Origin: Galeruca laticollis
Taxonomy: Eukaryota; Arthropoda; Insecta; Coleoptera; Chrysomelidae
Assembly (NCBI GenBank): GCA_963921935.1
Contig: OY998180.1
Location: 98,685,642-98,749,641 of the forward strand
Reading direction: 5' to 3'
Length of the DNA: 64,000 nt
Shown: positions 9,684 to 41,439 of the stretch, piece after piece
How positions within the stretch are numbered: the stretch's first letter is position 1
Layout of the letters: each line of letters starts with the position of its first letter
Notes under the pieces: generated by a model
Seen by the model: the letters and a program-made list of their open reading frames with translations, nothing else
Databases searched by the model: none
Told to the model about the DNA's origin: nothing
Program-made: the position numbers and the translations under genes

Positions 9684-10162
9684 CTACAAGTTAAATAAAG
9701 TCATTCACAACATTACTTTAGACAACACTTAGTTTCTTGTAACACAATTTTGATACCAAATTACATTAAGCTTCTGAATTAACAAATTATTCCAGGACAA
9801 GGCATTTAAGCACAATTAAAGACACACAACAAGCTACGGACATAGGTTTGGAAGTGCTCTTCTCATATATCTGATGTAATACCATGTGATACATGGATTT
9901 GGAGAATAATAAAGGAATTAGTGCTCCATTCAGAATATCTCTTGAAGAATAAATAGTAAATTTTCAGACAAACTATTCTTCAAATTAGAATCAAAAGACA
10001 GTACATAACAAGTATTAAAATAATTGATAAAGTTATAGATTATATAGATACTATCTGTTTATTTACATGTTTGTAAAAAATATCTACAGTTTCTATCTTT
10101 GTTAATTTATTGTAATGTATTTTTTTCGCTATTATACATTATTAGTTATGTATTTGTAAATA

Positions 10163-10228
<66 letters not shown>

Positions 10229-13200
10229 TTTATGTCTTATACAAACCCATCAAACTTAACAGGCCACCACAGACCCACTTAAAATACTAGTTCTAGAAAT
10301 TTTTATTTGGGTGTTGTATTGTTATTTTTAATATAGAAATCTTGTACCACCCGGAGGGGTACGAAAAAAGCGATTTTTAGTTTTCCATGTGATTTATATA
10401 ACGGTCACGATCCAACTTACAATTCTTCGTTCTCGTACCTCATATATGAATCAGATATGATTCTTACAACGGTTACATACCCGGCAACGTTGCCGCTGAT
10501 CTCCGGTGTTTCAACAAGTTTCGGTGAGAATTGTGAAATTCCCCGAATGCCGCGAATAAGTTTCGACCACGTTTATGTAGTTGTCGTTCATTGGTTTGTT
10601 CACACTAATAATTTTAAAATTTTACACAAATACTTGTTTCTATTTAAAAATGACCAGTCGAACTGCTAGGATATTAGAGCAAGCAAAAAAAGGTAACTTT
10701 ATTTCCAAAGAGATTATCTTTATCTATATTACAAGTGTTATTATATGTAAGTTGCAAATTTTAAGTTAGGTAAACATATTTTAAATAATTGTGTTATATT
10801 ATACATTATATCTCAAATTTACGCACTCCTGCACCTCTCTCTCTTGCTATTGAAACTAGTTCAAAGACATTTTGATTGATTATAAGGTTCTGTCATGTGC
10901 ATATTTTAATGTTATTTGGATTAATTAGGTCTATACCTACATATTTTTAGAGAGTATCAATCTACAATTTTTGTTTACGATACCCTGTGTACTACGGGAT
11001 TATTTTTCAATACATGCAATAATTCTAAACCACTGACCTATAATTAACATAACCCATTTTTAAGTAATTTCAATAAGTCAGAATTGCAAGACATATTTGA
11101 GATTCCAAATTTTTAACAATTTAAGAGCTGTTGGTGGCTCGGTATAGTACATCCATTATTATTCAAAACTAAGCATCGGCGTGTTTGGATTGGTGACCAC
11201 TTGGAAGTGGGTCCACTTTTTTGCTAACAAAATAATGATGATTCGAATCCAACGTTTAGTGTTATCTGGTGGCGCGAATCAGACAATGATTTCATGGATG
11301 TTATTATGAATACATTTTCCTAATGTGTTATTCCTCCCTGCACAAGCCTTTGGTGGCATCTGAGCATGGGGAATGTCTATTTATGTGGTGTGTTTTATGT
11401 ATGTCATTCCGGAGGACCATAAAGGTTGTTCTGGAGCCATTTGCATTTTTAACTCCAGTTTCAAGTAGTCAGTAGTGATGCCTACTGACCCGGGAGGTCT
11501 TTACATTTTAAAGTGGGATCCGAAACCACGGGAGCGGCGAATAGGCTAATGAATAAGTTATTAGTTTCATGTTTAATCTCGCCGGTTCACGATAAATTGA
11601 TACATCGAATTGTCTGATGCGTAGTCCAGCGGCTTAACCGACTGAGTCATTGACGCTCCGGCTGGTACTTAATTTAGGTATAAAAATGGATGTGGCTTAA
11701 AAACTTAATAATTAGAATAAAGCAACTTTTATAAATTCAAAATTTTTATAAAACCTATGTAGCTTGGTTAGGGTTGATGTATATATTTTTGATTTGATGC
11801 TTTTTAGAAAAAGTTATGTGTATACTTTTCTTAGAGCAGACCAATCAATGAAGGAAAATGTACACTAACTGAACCCTATGACTTTCCCAAATCTCATTTC
11901 CTATATGAATAGCAAGAGAGACAAATTCTAAATTCACGCTATCGGGGCGCTTCCTTTTTCATTGAAGTAATGTTACTCAACAAATCGTCATTGAGTAATT
12001 TTTTAACAAAACAAATTTTAAATCTTTCTAAGTAAATCAGCAATTTTGCTTATATATTTAGTTATCCTGCTTGGAGTGATATGTAGTGTATTCATATTCT
12101 GTTTAATATCTAACCATGAGAAAAATATAGATGAAAAGAGAGGATTGATCCATTCGAGTTTGTCAATACTGAATCTGTAAGTTCAGTATCAGACTGCGAA
12201 CTCTGGAGAGGACTTTTAGATGTAACCGCAGATGAATCACAGCATTCTTCAGAAATTATCTTACCATCATCATCATTGGTGGCTAAAAATAGTGAATCAT
12301 CAGATTTACATCCAACGTCACCAAAAAGTTTACCATCACTTAACATCGAACATTTTGAGGGCACAAAAAATATTAGTGAAATGTTTTGCGAAGAGCCCAC
12401 AGATTTATCAGAGAGTGATGTTACATCAGGGAGATTTTAAATGGAAAAAAGTTGAAAATCCTAAACTATTACCAACAGCCAAAGATGTATTAAAATTTAA
12501 TACATATACTTCCTCCCTGGCCAATGAAGCTTTCGATAAAATAATAAAGAAAGACAATATTACAGACATTTATAACACATTGGTTAAATAATATACCTTC
12601 TGTCTTGTTCTATTATTCAATCGATGAAGAATTGGTGAAATACAATTTTTAGATGTGGCAACTTTCAAAAGACCATCTGAAAGTATCAACCAAGAAGAGA
12701 TGTTACCTTGTCTCATCGAACTAGAAAAATGTTTATGCAAAATGTTCAAATGAGTTGTAGATTTTGGCAATGAATGAAAACCCGGTCCTATTCTTTTTAC
12801 TAAAACAACACAAAAATATATTGATTTGATAATTATCATACGCCAAACAACAAATATTGTTCCTACAAATAATAAATATGTATTTGCACTTTCTGGTTCC
12901 ACTTGTTGGATCAATGGTACAGCTTTAATAGCAAAATTATCACATGAATGTGGTGCAAAACAGGCAGAATTATTAAGAAGCACCCGGTTTAGAAAACAAA
13001 TTGCAACAATTTTACAAATAATGAATTTTGTTGTCAAATATTTCTTAAAGAATGCAAATTTGAAAATTGTTTATAAAAGTTGACAGTTACTGGTACATCG
13101 TAAACGTCACTCACTAGATTAATACATTATTGTCGAACTTAGTGAAAAAAATTATACGGTTTTCATAAAACTGGCTATGAAATGAGACGGGTTTTGAAAA

Positions 13201-14193
13201 ACTTGAATTTAATTTAATTTTATGGGGTTTCAGAACAAGCAAAACTTTTTATAAAGAATTACATTTTTTACTAAAACTAATATTTAAACATTTTTCACCT
13301 ATAGGATACCCCATCCGTGGACACGCTGTATATACTAAATACCATTTTTAACATTACTTAAATTTTTTTTAGTAAAATATAAAACTTTTTTTTTGTAATG
13401 GTGAGGTAAAGAAATTGCAGCGATGAAATGTGCTTAATTTTGAATACCCTATACATTATTGCATTTTTTTATTTTATATTACAGATTAATCCTAATAAAT
13501 TTGTATCAGCTTTCTTTGTACCAACAGTTTTTCAATTAATATACACAAACAGTTAAATGTCCATACGTTGACTATAGACATTCGTTACCGAGATGAGGTT
13601 ATTTTCTCTCGTTTAACTAAAAAGACATTCCGATAGACGTTAGCATTTGATATAATTCAAATATGAATATAAATAAGCTTACTACCTATTAGGTAACTAA
13701 AAGAAACGACTTTTAGAAAATCTCATAATACATTAAAAAATGATGTAATAGTATTATTTTGTTTGTAAGTCTTCAGTTCTATTTTAAAAAAGAGCGAAAA
13801 CACTAGTCACTGACAAACTTGATAATGAAAATGGCACATAAACATCATGAACAGTTAAGAAAATACGCCGATACTTCGTTACATCATAAAAGCGAGGTTG
13901 TCAATTTTCTGGCCTGTGAACGTCATATAAATCACTAGAATAATATACAGATATACAAATTGACATTCAGCGCCCTCAACCTAGACAGTCCCGAACTAAA
14001 TCCATATAAAAATGATCATTTTCATTACTTTACAAGCCCGACTAAAATTTCGCTCTAGACATGCGCAAACATAGTTCTTTTCTATTTCATGGTAAAACGA
14101 TTTCAAGCCCAAAATCAGGTTCGTCTTCGTCGGGATTGGTTTGTGTCCGCCAGTTGTATGTAACAAAATTGACTTGTATAGGTAGAAAAACAA

Positions 14194-14234
<41 letters not shown>

Positions 14235-15827
14235 AATATAGATACTAGCTTAGAAATGCCAACCATCCACAAATATTAAATAATATTTTCACAATATATA
14301 AAAATACAATTATGTTATGAAAATAAACATTTATTAAAACAAAATTGATGATTATTACCTTTTACGATCTCTAGTTCTACGATCTCTAGACCTAGACCTC
14401 CTTTTACTTCTACTCCTTGATCTAGACTTCCTCTTATCCTCAATGCTACTTTCTGTGTCATTTTTCTTTTCCTTCAATTCTTTCGGTGTTTTTTCTTTAT
14501 CGATAGAATCTCTTTCTCTTGATTTTTTATCTCTTTCTCTATCTTTTTCCTTATCCTTATCCCTATCTCTATCCCTACTTCTTTTGCGATCTCTGGATCT
14601 ATCCCTGTCTTTATCTCGTGATTTGCCTCTTTCTTTAGATCTGTGACGGGATCTTCGTCTGGATCTAGAGCGGGATCTTTTGGATCTTACACTGCGTGAT
14701 CTTGATCTCCTAGATCTAGATCTTGAGCGTCTTCTCCTAGATCTAGACCTTTTTCTGTGATCTCTTGATCTGAAAAAAATAATGAACAATTTTAATTTCT
14801 CCATTGTGAAATGAAATAAAAATAGCATTAAGCTCATAAATATATTTGTAATTTACCTTGATCTTTTAGATCTTGAAGTTGACCGACGTCTTCTTGACCT
14901 CGACCTTCTGGATCTGGACCTAGACCTCTTTCTTCTACTTCTGGATCTAGATCTAGATCTCCTATTCCTTTTATCTTTAGTTAACATACCAATCACAGGT
15001 TCAATTGAGGCGTTAATCATATTTTGTGCTTCTTTAAACCTACTCATAGCTTCTTCAATTTCTTTCTGAGCTGCTTCATTACTCTTCGCTTGTGGTTTTG
15101 TTATTGGTTGAGTGGCATGTTCAACTTTAATCATTTGACCATTTAATTCTGATCCACTAAATTTTAGAGCATTAATTACACTAGGTTGATCAGAAAATTC
15201 AACAAGCATGTGGGAACTATCATCAGATTCCCGTTTACAGAGTCTTAAGTACTTCACCTCTCCTGCATGGCTGAAGAAATCTATAATACTATCATGACTC
15301 ATAGAAGAATTATAATTTACCAAAAGAACTGTTCTACGGGTTTCTTCTATCTTTACTGTATCATAAGTAGCAGGTAAAGGTGGATAAGGTGGTAATCCAT
15401 AAGCCTGTAAATTAGGATCGACTGTTAATATGACCTGTTCATCACCAGATTTATGAGTACTGTTTACAACATGCGGAGGCAATTGTGGATCGGCTGGGGT
15501 AAGACCAGGTACTATAGTTGCATTCTTTGTCATTTCCAGAGCATAATACTCATCAGGAATGTCTCCGCTTGATATGGGAATCACTATAAGAGCTCTGTCA
15601 ATAAAAACAGTATTTGTCATATGCTGGGCTATTCCAACTGTACTACTGTCTACAAATTTTATGTAACAAATTCTAGACTGAACTGGACAAGAAACGTCTC
15701 TTATTGTAGGATATAATCGAATGTCTTCTATTTTCCCCAAATAACCAAACAGTATTTGCATTTGATCCTTGGTAGCTTGGGGAGCTATGTTTGTCACTTG
15801 GATGACTTTTGATGTTCCTACCGCCAT
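9326..15827 (-). CDS. SREK1: SREK1-like splicing regulator (three coding exons)
   Basis: Coding exons are 15827-14857, 14769-14359 and 9683-9326, joined by GT-AG introns. The phase carries over exactly (971, 411 and 358 nt; 579 residues). The protein has two RRM domains, a long RS/RD/RK-repeat region and an acidic tail with NYDEEEKGFDTDKEK and SPEKSDNMDIS, the layout and tail of SREK1 (SFRS12), a nuclear SR-related protein that modulates splice-site choice through other SR proteins. An in-frame ATG 15 codons upstream (15872) is possible, but MAVGTSKVIQVTN starts just before RRM1 and is the better start. Intron 2 is 4.7 kb and holds a dead mobile gene and a SINE. The head-to-head neighbour is the C1orf43 homologue. 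Confidence 0.88.
10166..10225. repeat. (AT)n microsatellite, 60 bp, in the SREK1 intron
   Basis: About thirty uninterrupted AT units. Confidence 0.97.
10650..13083 (+). pseudogene. Dead tyrosine-recombinase-like mobile gene
   Basis: Pieces of one gene inside the SREK1 intron, on the opposite strand. A short first exon (10650-10692, MTSRTARILEQAKK) ends in a GTAACT donor. An acidic/Ser-rich block runs 12159-12437 (FVNTESVSSVSDCELWRG). A frameshift leads to WKKVENPKLLPTAKDVLKFN (to 12591). From about 12603 a frame with several stops encodes LVLLFNR then RIGEIQFLDVATFKRP, and ends KYVFALSGSTCWINGTALIA, HECGAK and LRSTRFRKQIATILQ. The R-x-GEI and LRSTRxRKxIAT blocks recall boxes I and II of tyrosine recombinases. 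This architecture occurs in repetitive, uncharacterised arthropod and fish proteins. The recombinase label is an inference. Confidence 0.5.
11125..11665 (+). repeat. SINE-like unit with pol III promoter motifs
   Basis: 11166-11211 resembles the internal control region of 5S rRNA: AACTAAGCATCGGCG (box A like) and GGATTGGTGACCACTTGG (box C like), with the intermediate element shortened. A tRNA-type B box, GATTCGAATCC, follows at 11233-11243. At the far end, on the minus strand, TGACTCAGTCGGTTAAG (about 11649-11633) looks like a tRNA A box. No poly(A) or target duplication was identified, so the limits are approximate. Confidence 0.4.
13084..14358. other. Remainder of the SREK1 intron
   Basis: AT-rich, no coding sequence recognised. 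It contains a 36-bp TA microsatellite (14195-14230). Confidence 0.6.
14195..14230. repeat. (TA)n microsatellite, 36 bp
   Basis: Eighteen TA units; open frames crossing it translate as IYIYIY and are not genes. Confidence 0.95.
14359..14769 (-). CDS. SREK1: SREK1-like, coding exon 2 (RS/RD repeats)
   Basis: The acceptor is TTTTTTTCAG, the donor GTAATA. The exon encodes almost only Arg, Ser, Lys, Asp and Glu, e.g. RSRSRSRRSRSRS early and RDRDRDKDKEKDRERDKK later. Such low-complexity tracts mediate SR-protein contacts. The open frame continues upstream into the intron; those residues are not coding. Confidence 0.82.
14857..15827 (-). CDS. SREK1: SREK1-like, coding exon 1 (RRM1, RRM2, start of RS region)
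   Basis: RRM1 begins at KVIQVTNIAPQATKDQMQIL with an RNP1-like RICYIKFVD; RRM2 follows at RRTVLLVNYNSSMSHDSIID with HMLVEFSD. A linker containing KEIEEAMSRFKEAQNMI, which is highly typical of SREK1, leads into RSRSRS repeats. The exon ends at a GTAAAT donor (14856-14855) with two bases of a codon left over. The upstream region 15900-15960 is the probable promoter; CAAGATGGCG at 15951-15960 resembles a YY1-type motif. Confidence 0.88.
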
Positions 15828-15999
15828 ATTTGGTTCGGGCGAAGAGCACACAATTGAATCTCGAACTAACACTATTTCATTTCAATTTACTTTATATAAA
15901 TTGGGGTTAAACTAAATGACTATAAATATTAACACAACGCTAAGCGCCAAGATGGCGAGAAGCTATCTTTTTTCTTCTTATTCGTAATTTGACGGGATG

Positions 16000-16170
16000 G
16001 GATAGTATAGAAAAAGAAGAAGAAAAACGTTAATTTTTTTTAAAAAATTTCTTGTATGTTTCTTTTTATAACCATTGACTTCACGTATACGAATCACAAT
16101 ATGATTTCTATGAAGTATTTGAAATATGAAAGTAGTGGCAATCAAAAAATATGTCCGAGGTACTATTTGG
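16000..16170 (+). pseudogene. Truncated duplicate of the C1orf43 promoter, 5' UTR and first codons
   Basis: This stretch parallels 17199-17412: AGTATAGAAAAAGAAGAA, then TTTTATAACCATTGACTTCA against TTTTATAACCATTCATTTCA, then TACGAATCACAATATGATTT against TACGAATCATAATATGCTTT, then AAATATGAAAGTAGTGGCA against AAATATGGATGTAGTGGCA, and ATGTCCGAGG against ATGTCAGAGG. After the start codon about 14 bases are missing, which changes the frame, and similarity ends at ~16170. It is a partial local duplication lying right behind the SREK1 5' end. Confidence 0.8.
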
Positions 16171-17198
16171 ATTTACGGAACAATACTCTTGGGAGATTAA
16201 GATCGCAGCGCTACCTAACGGTCAAGTCGGAACTACTGTAGATGTGTTTACAATTGTGGTTTATTGTTTTCCACCCTTTTTGCATTATATTTTCTTTTAA
16301 AAATAATTAAGAGACCTCTCTTAAACAATATTCTTATGCAATTTAGAACTTTTTTCTTAGTGCTGTTAAACGTACAGGTAAGATGTTCTTTTTTTTTAAG
16401 TTTACCTATACTAAAGAACCTAATTCAAAAAATTTATTTATTATATGTGGTAAATTGTTCTAAGATGAGTTAGATAAATTGATTAATGATTTATACTTTT
16501 TCGTACGATGACTGAACTTACGTCAAGTTTAGTAGAAGTTTTGGAATATTTGGATGGTTTTAAAAACTCCATTTGTATTTACGAAACAGAAGCACTATTA
16601 AATGCGGGTCATATTTGCGCCCATAATTAAATAAATAGCTAGTTAATTACAAATAAAAATATGGCCAACATACTTCATGGAATTTAATCTTCAATTAAAT
16701 GAAGTGAACACATAGACATATATATTTCGATATAGGCTTTCCAATTCTTAATTTATTTTGCCAAGCATTTCTTGCATCTGCCCTTTCGAATTTTACATTT
16801 CTATTCTTTATTTCTACTACAAACTTTTCACTTTAAGGATATCGATGGAAACTCAATTCAACGTCTTTATTTCTTATCAATTTGCAATGCGGTACAAAGC
16901 AATATTGACGACTTTTGTCACACTTTTCATTGACAAATATAAAAAGCGTTTCTTAAATTAAACGTAACACTTAAAATTCAAATATAAAATACGAAAAATA
17001 ATGTCCAAAATACACGAAACAAATAAAACAAGTCATATACAAGCATCTAATCCATAGATATTACGTTATAATATCTATGATCTAATCAAATTTAATCACA
17101 AATCTAGAGAAGTTCACGTTAACGCTATTTGGTGGCGTATCGCTTAGCAAGAGATACATACCAATATTATTTTTTCTTCTCAGCATCTTATCTATGAA
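16171..17198. other. Spacer between the two promoter copies
   Basis: No gene, RNA or mobile element recognised; short open frames show no conserved motif. Confidence 0.5.
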
Positions 17199-17350
17199 TA
17201 CAATATAGAAAAAGAAGAATACAAACTTGGTTATGTTATTAAAGAAATTTAAATTTTGAAAATATTTAATAATTTCATGTAGGATTTATTTTATAACCAT
17301 TCATTTCATGAATACGAATCATAATATGCTTTCTATTAAGTAATTCAAAT

Positions 17351-37832
<20,482 letters not shown>

Positions 37833-37924
37833 GTTTTACATTTGAATCCCTTGTATATAATTTAGTATAAGTTCGTTAATTTATGCAAAGTTGATATATA
37901 TTTTTGTTCATTTAATTCCTTATG

Positions 37925-37930
37925 AATAAA
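37925..37930 (+). promoter_or_regulatory. Poly(A) signal of the C1orf43 homologue
   Basis: AATAAA, 93 bp after the stop codon. Confidence 0.7.
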
Positions 37931-37989
37931 CTGAATACGCCAGGATGAATTTTTTAAAATAAAAATACAACCAAGAGACAAAAATTTAT

Positions 37990-38784
37990 TTATTTGTTAT
38001 ATTTAAGCTTATTTTTAAATTTCTTGGGATTCACTCCATATGCTGATAATCTAGCGTCAGTTATGTTTATACTTTTATCTTGTTCTCGAGAAAGTTTTTG
38101 CTTCTTTCGCTTGTTTCCTTCCTGATGATTTACACTAAAGTTTCTCTTTTTGCTAACATTACTTTTGTCTTTATTTTCTTCTACAATGTTGGCAATTATT
38201 TCTTTACCTTTCATTTTTTTAGGTTTGGTTTTTTTCTGTTTCTTATTATTCTCGGGCTCTCCGTTAGAAATTTTACTTTCTGGTATGCTTCTTGTTTCAC
38301 TCGTTTCTGTGCTACTTGCCTGACTTAAAACACCGTTCTCTGAAATATTTGTAATGGTTTCTTCTTTGTTCTTCTTTTTCTTTTTCTCTTCGTTCAAAAT
38401 TTTACTCTCTACTTTGCCATCTCTTTCATTAGTTCGCCTAAAGACACCATTATCTGTAATAGTCTTTTCTTGATTCTTCTTTTGTTTCTTTTTCTTTCCC
38501 ACTTTTACATTATCATTATTTTTAATGTCTTCTTTTTCAATACTAGACTGAAGAGCTACCTTACTTTCATCCTCATCTCTCTTATTTGGATCATTTTCTC
38601 TAGTGATTTCATTTTCTTTTGTATTTGTAAAAAGACTGGGCAATATCTTCATTTTCAGGTTAATATTTTGTCCTTTCTTTTTATAAGCTATTTGCTCATA
38701 TCTTTCCACGTCATCGGGTCGAATTTGGACAGCTTTTTTCAAGGAACACCATTTGTTAAGTTCTCTCTCGTTCGCCAACAGTAT
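37990..38784 (-). CDS. Terminal exon of a lysine-rich, probably nucleolar protein
   Basis: It begins at the acceptor TTTTTAACAG (38786-38785) in phase 0 with ILLANERELNKWCSLKKAVQ and ends PKKFKNKLKYNK and TAA. The first ~50 residues are ordered (LNKWCSLKK, then VERYEQIAYKKKGQNI); the middle is dominated by KKKKQKKNQEK-type tracts, typical of nucleolar ribosome-biogenesis factors; the C-terminus has a short conserved-looking DARLSAYGVNPKKFK. I do not recognise the family with certainty. No ATG starts it, and no upstream exon was found up to the end of the window, so earlier exons lie beyond 64 kb or were missed. Its poly(A) signal AATAAA overlaps the stop codon, giving a very short 3' UTR facing the C1orf43 3' end. 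Confidence 0.7.
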   Translation of the reverse strand: MLLANERELNKWCSLKKAVQIRPDDVERYEQIAYKKKGQNINLKMKILPSLFTNTKENEITRENDPNKRDEDESKVALQSSIEKEDIKNNDNVKVGKKKKQKKNQEKTITDNGVFRRTNERDGKVESKILNEEKKKKKNKEETITNISENGVLSQASSTETSETRSIPESKISNGEPENNKKQKKTKPKKMKGKEIIANIVEENKDKSNVSKKRNFSVNHQEGNKRKKQKLSREQDKSINITDARLSAYGVNPKKFKNKLKYNK

Positions 38785-39293
38785 CTGTTAAAAATAAACC
38801 AAAATTAGACTAGGAATATGAACTTATTTAATGAAAATGAGTCCGTTCGCAAATGTAACAATGAGCATTATGATAATTAATTAGTCTTGCATAGTCATAC
38901 CAACAGCATTAAAACGGAACGTGAGCTTCAATACAAAAACGCGCAATGGAGGAAAACCTGACATAGACATATAGACAATTAAACTTGGAGAAAAAAAATT
39001 CACATAAACCGACCGTTCTCCCCCTCGTCCTCACTATAGCTATCTTATAGACGGTTTGAGTTAGAAAGTTTAGACCCCCTATGTTTCTATTCGAGTCAAC
39101 GCCGTAACAAAAAAAAATATTTACCCCCATCCCCTTCTTCTTTCTCGAACGATAGAGGGACCAGCTTGTGGTGGATGGTTGTTTGAATAAACATTTTCTT
39201 CACTGGAATTTGTTTACACTAATTACGTACTAAGATCTGACTTACATACTAAATATGATAATTAATAATAGTACTAATAATTATGGAGTGAAT
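38785..39293. other. Intron side of the lysine-rich gene
   Basis: No coding or repeat structure recognised before the transposon edge at 39294. Confidence 0.5.
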
Positions 39294-39577
39294 GGGCTTG
39301 TTCAATAATATATTTTCTCGGTTTTTCTTACGTTATTTTATAAAACTGAATCATTAAAATAACTGATGAAATTTTCAGCTTTTGAACTTTCCTCACGACT
39401 TAGATATTGAAGGTTGAAAATGGCGCTCCGTTAAAAAGCGGCAGAACCGACTGTGACGTCACAATGCATATTGTGGTCTGATATCCGGCAGTACACTGCT
39501 GCGTTTCACGTAAGAAAGTTGGTTCCAACTGCAATATCTTTAAATTTTGAAAGTGTTAGTGATTTTTGCTATTAAAA

Positions 39578-41401
39578 ATGTATTCAGTAGATAATGGATT
39601 TATTAAAGCAGATTCTGCAAATTTACCTGAAGTTGATATCTTCATGGTGATGGACTAGTTTAATAAAAACAAAGACTTTATAAGTGTGGAAATGCGAGGA
39701 ATAAAATTGCAGAGGTAAGTGAAATGAATTCAATATTTTAACTTATGGTTTTTACGGTCACGCAGAGTTGAATGAAACATCACTTTTTTATTAAAATACA
39801 CTGAAAAACATGGCAATAAGTAATCTTATGGAAACGAGTCTCTTAAATTAACTAAAATTTTGGTGCTTGTGTTGTTCTATTCAACCACCTGAAAACAAAA
39901 TTATTTGTATTCAAAAAGTCGAGTAGTTTTCGCTATACATGACGTTAAAGTTAAACAATGATGATTTACTTAAAATTCCGTATTTTCATAAGAAGTTATT
40001 TGGTTCCTTTTGCTAGTTCGTTCGTTACTTCTGTTCAAATCTTGCGAGTGAATTTTTACCGACTTGGCAGGTGTTTATAATGTCTGTGACAATGCATTAT
40101 AATATTAAAAAGGCATTTTGTAACAAAAAATATAACCATAGTCAAAAATTTGTTGGAAAAACGTTGCGAAATAGGTGTAAAAACTATATTTCTTTAAGTA
40201 AATAGCCAAGGCATTAAATTCTTTTTTCTTAATGTTATCAATTATTTTGTTTCAGATCTGGTAGACAGAGTTATGGTGATAACGCCATTGGTTATGTTCA
40301 GTTAAAACAACAAGGAACACTTTGTGAACTGCTAGCGAAAATCACGCCAGAGCATAAAATAAAATCTAGGAATTACAGAGTATCCTGCTTAATTAATACC
40401 AAAGATAAGATAGTGGTGGAAGCAAAATGTCATGATTGTCCAGCTTCGGAGGGAGGATGTAAGCACGAAGTGGCATTTTTAATGTGGTTACATAGACGTA
40501 GCGAGGAGCCTTCCCCCACAGAAACAACTTGTTATTGGAAGAAATCAAAATTATCATCAGCACCAAGTACCAAAAAATTTATTTCAACCTCTGATTTTGG
40601 GAAAAAGATTCAAGCTTGTTATGATGACTCACTCTTACATGAATATGTACGCGAAGCTAAAAGGCAAAAAATAGAAAACAGTTTAATGCGTTACTACAAT
40701 ACAGAAAAATATAGTGATCTATCTATTCACAGCCTTGCTATTAATTTCAAATATTCCGGACAGCTGAAGAATGCAAATAATTTTGTTGAACTTTGTAAAA
40801 CCAAAATGAGCGCCAATTTAATTTTAGAAGTGGAACACGATACTCGAGGACAAAGTGATAGTAACATTTGGCAGAAAATGAGATATGGGCGTATTACGGC
40901 ATCAAAAGCTTTTGATGTTACAAAATGTAAAGTTTTAGACGGTTGCTTAGTAGAAGGCATCTTAGGAGCAAAATTGTTTCAGACAAAAGCAATGATACGA
41001 GGATTAAAGCCAGAAACTGAGATCCTAAAATCACTTGAAATGAAAACTGGACAAAAATTTTTTATAACAGGAATCTTTCTGTCGCAGAAAATCCACTAGT
41101 TGGTGCTTCCCCTGACGCCATTAACGAGGAATTTGTCGTAGAGATTAAGAGCCCAACAACCGAAAAATCATGTTTAAATTATATAGATTTAGATGGTAAC
41201 ATAAAGGAAAAATGTGTATATCAACTTCAAATGTACCCCAGTAAAATAAAACTTGGAATTTTTGTTATGTCACATCCGCATTTTGAAACTTCAAAAGAAA
41301 TTACAATAAAGTATTGCAGGTATCATGAAGAACTGGTTGAATTTATAATGCAAAAACTACAAAAGTTTTGGTACGAAAACATATTTAATAAAATAATGTA
41401 A
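39578..41401 (+). pseudogene. SWIM zinc-finger/YqaJ-type nuclease of the ISL2EU-like element
   Basis: Exon 1 (39578-39714) starts MYSVDNGFIKADSANLPEVD and contains one TAG stop; its GTAAGT donor joins the TTTCAG acceptor (exon 2 from 40256) in phase. The N-terminal part is SWIM-like, with CHDCPASEGGCKHEVAFLMW (C-x-C...C-x-H type). The C-terminal part is a YqaJ/lambda-exonuclease fold: WQKMRYGRITASKAFDV, GLKPETEILKSLEMKTGQKF, then, after a one-base shift near 41085, NPLVGASPDAINEEFVVEIK with the PD...E-x-K catalytic pattern and KCVYQLQMYP. Such nucleases accompany ISL2EU transposases; their role in transposition is not established. Only two lesions over ~420 codons. Confidence 0.82.
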
Positions 41402-41439
41402 TATATTTTATTTGATTAGGTAGGCTTGTATGTTCATTA

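Noticed and set aside
11620..11665. A functional tRNA gene
   Set aside because: Only an A-box-like stretch is present; no cloverleaf or properly spaced B box could be drawn.
12570..13037. 155-codon minus frame, and the minus frame at 12110-12400
   Set aside because: They are antisense shadows of the tyrosine-recombinase-like pseudogene.
14770..14837. Start of the minus frame ending at 14355
   Set aside because: It is intron sequence upstream of the TTTTTTTCAG acceptor at 14770.
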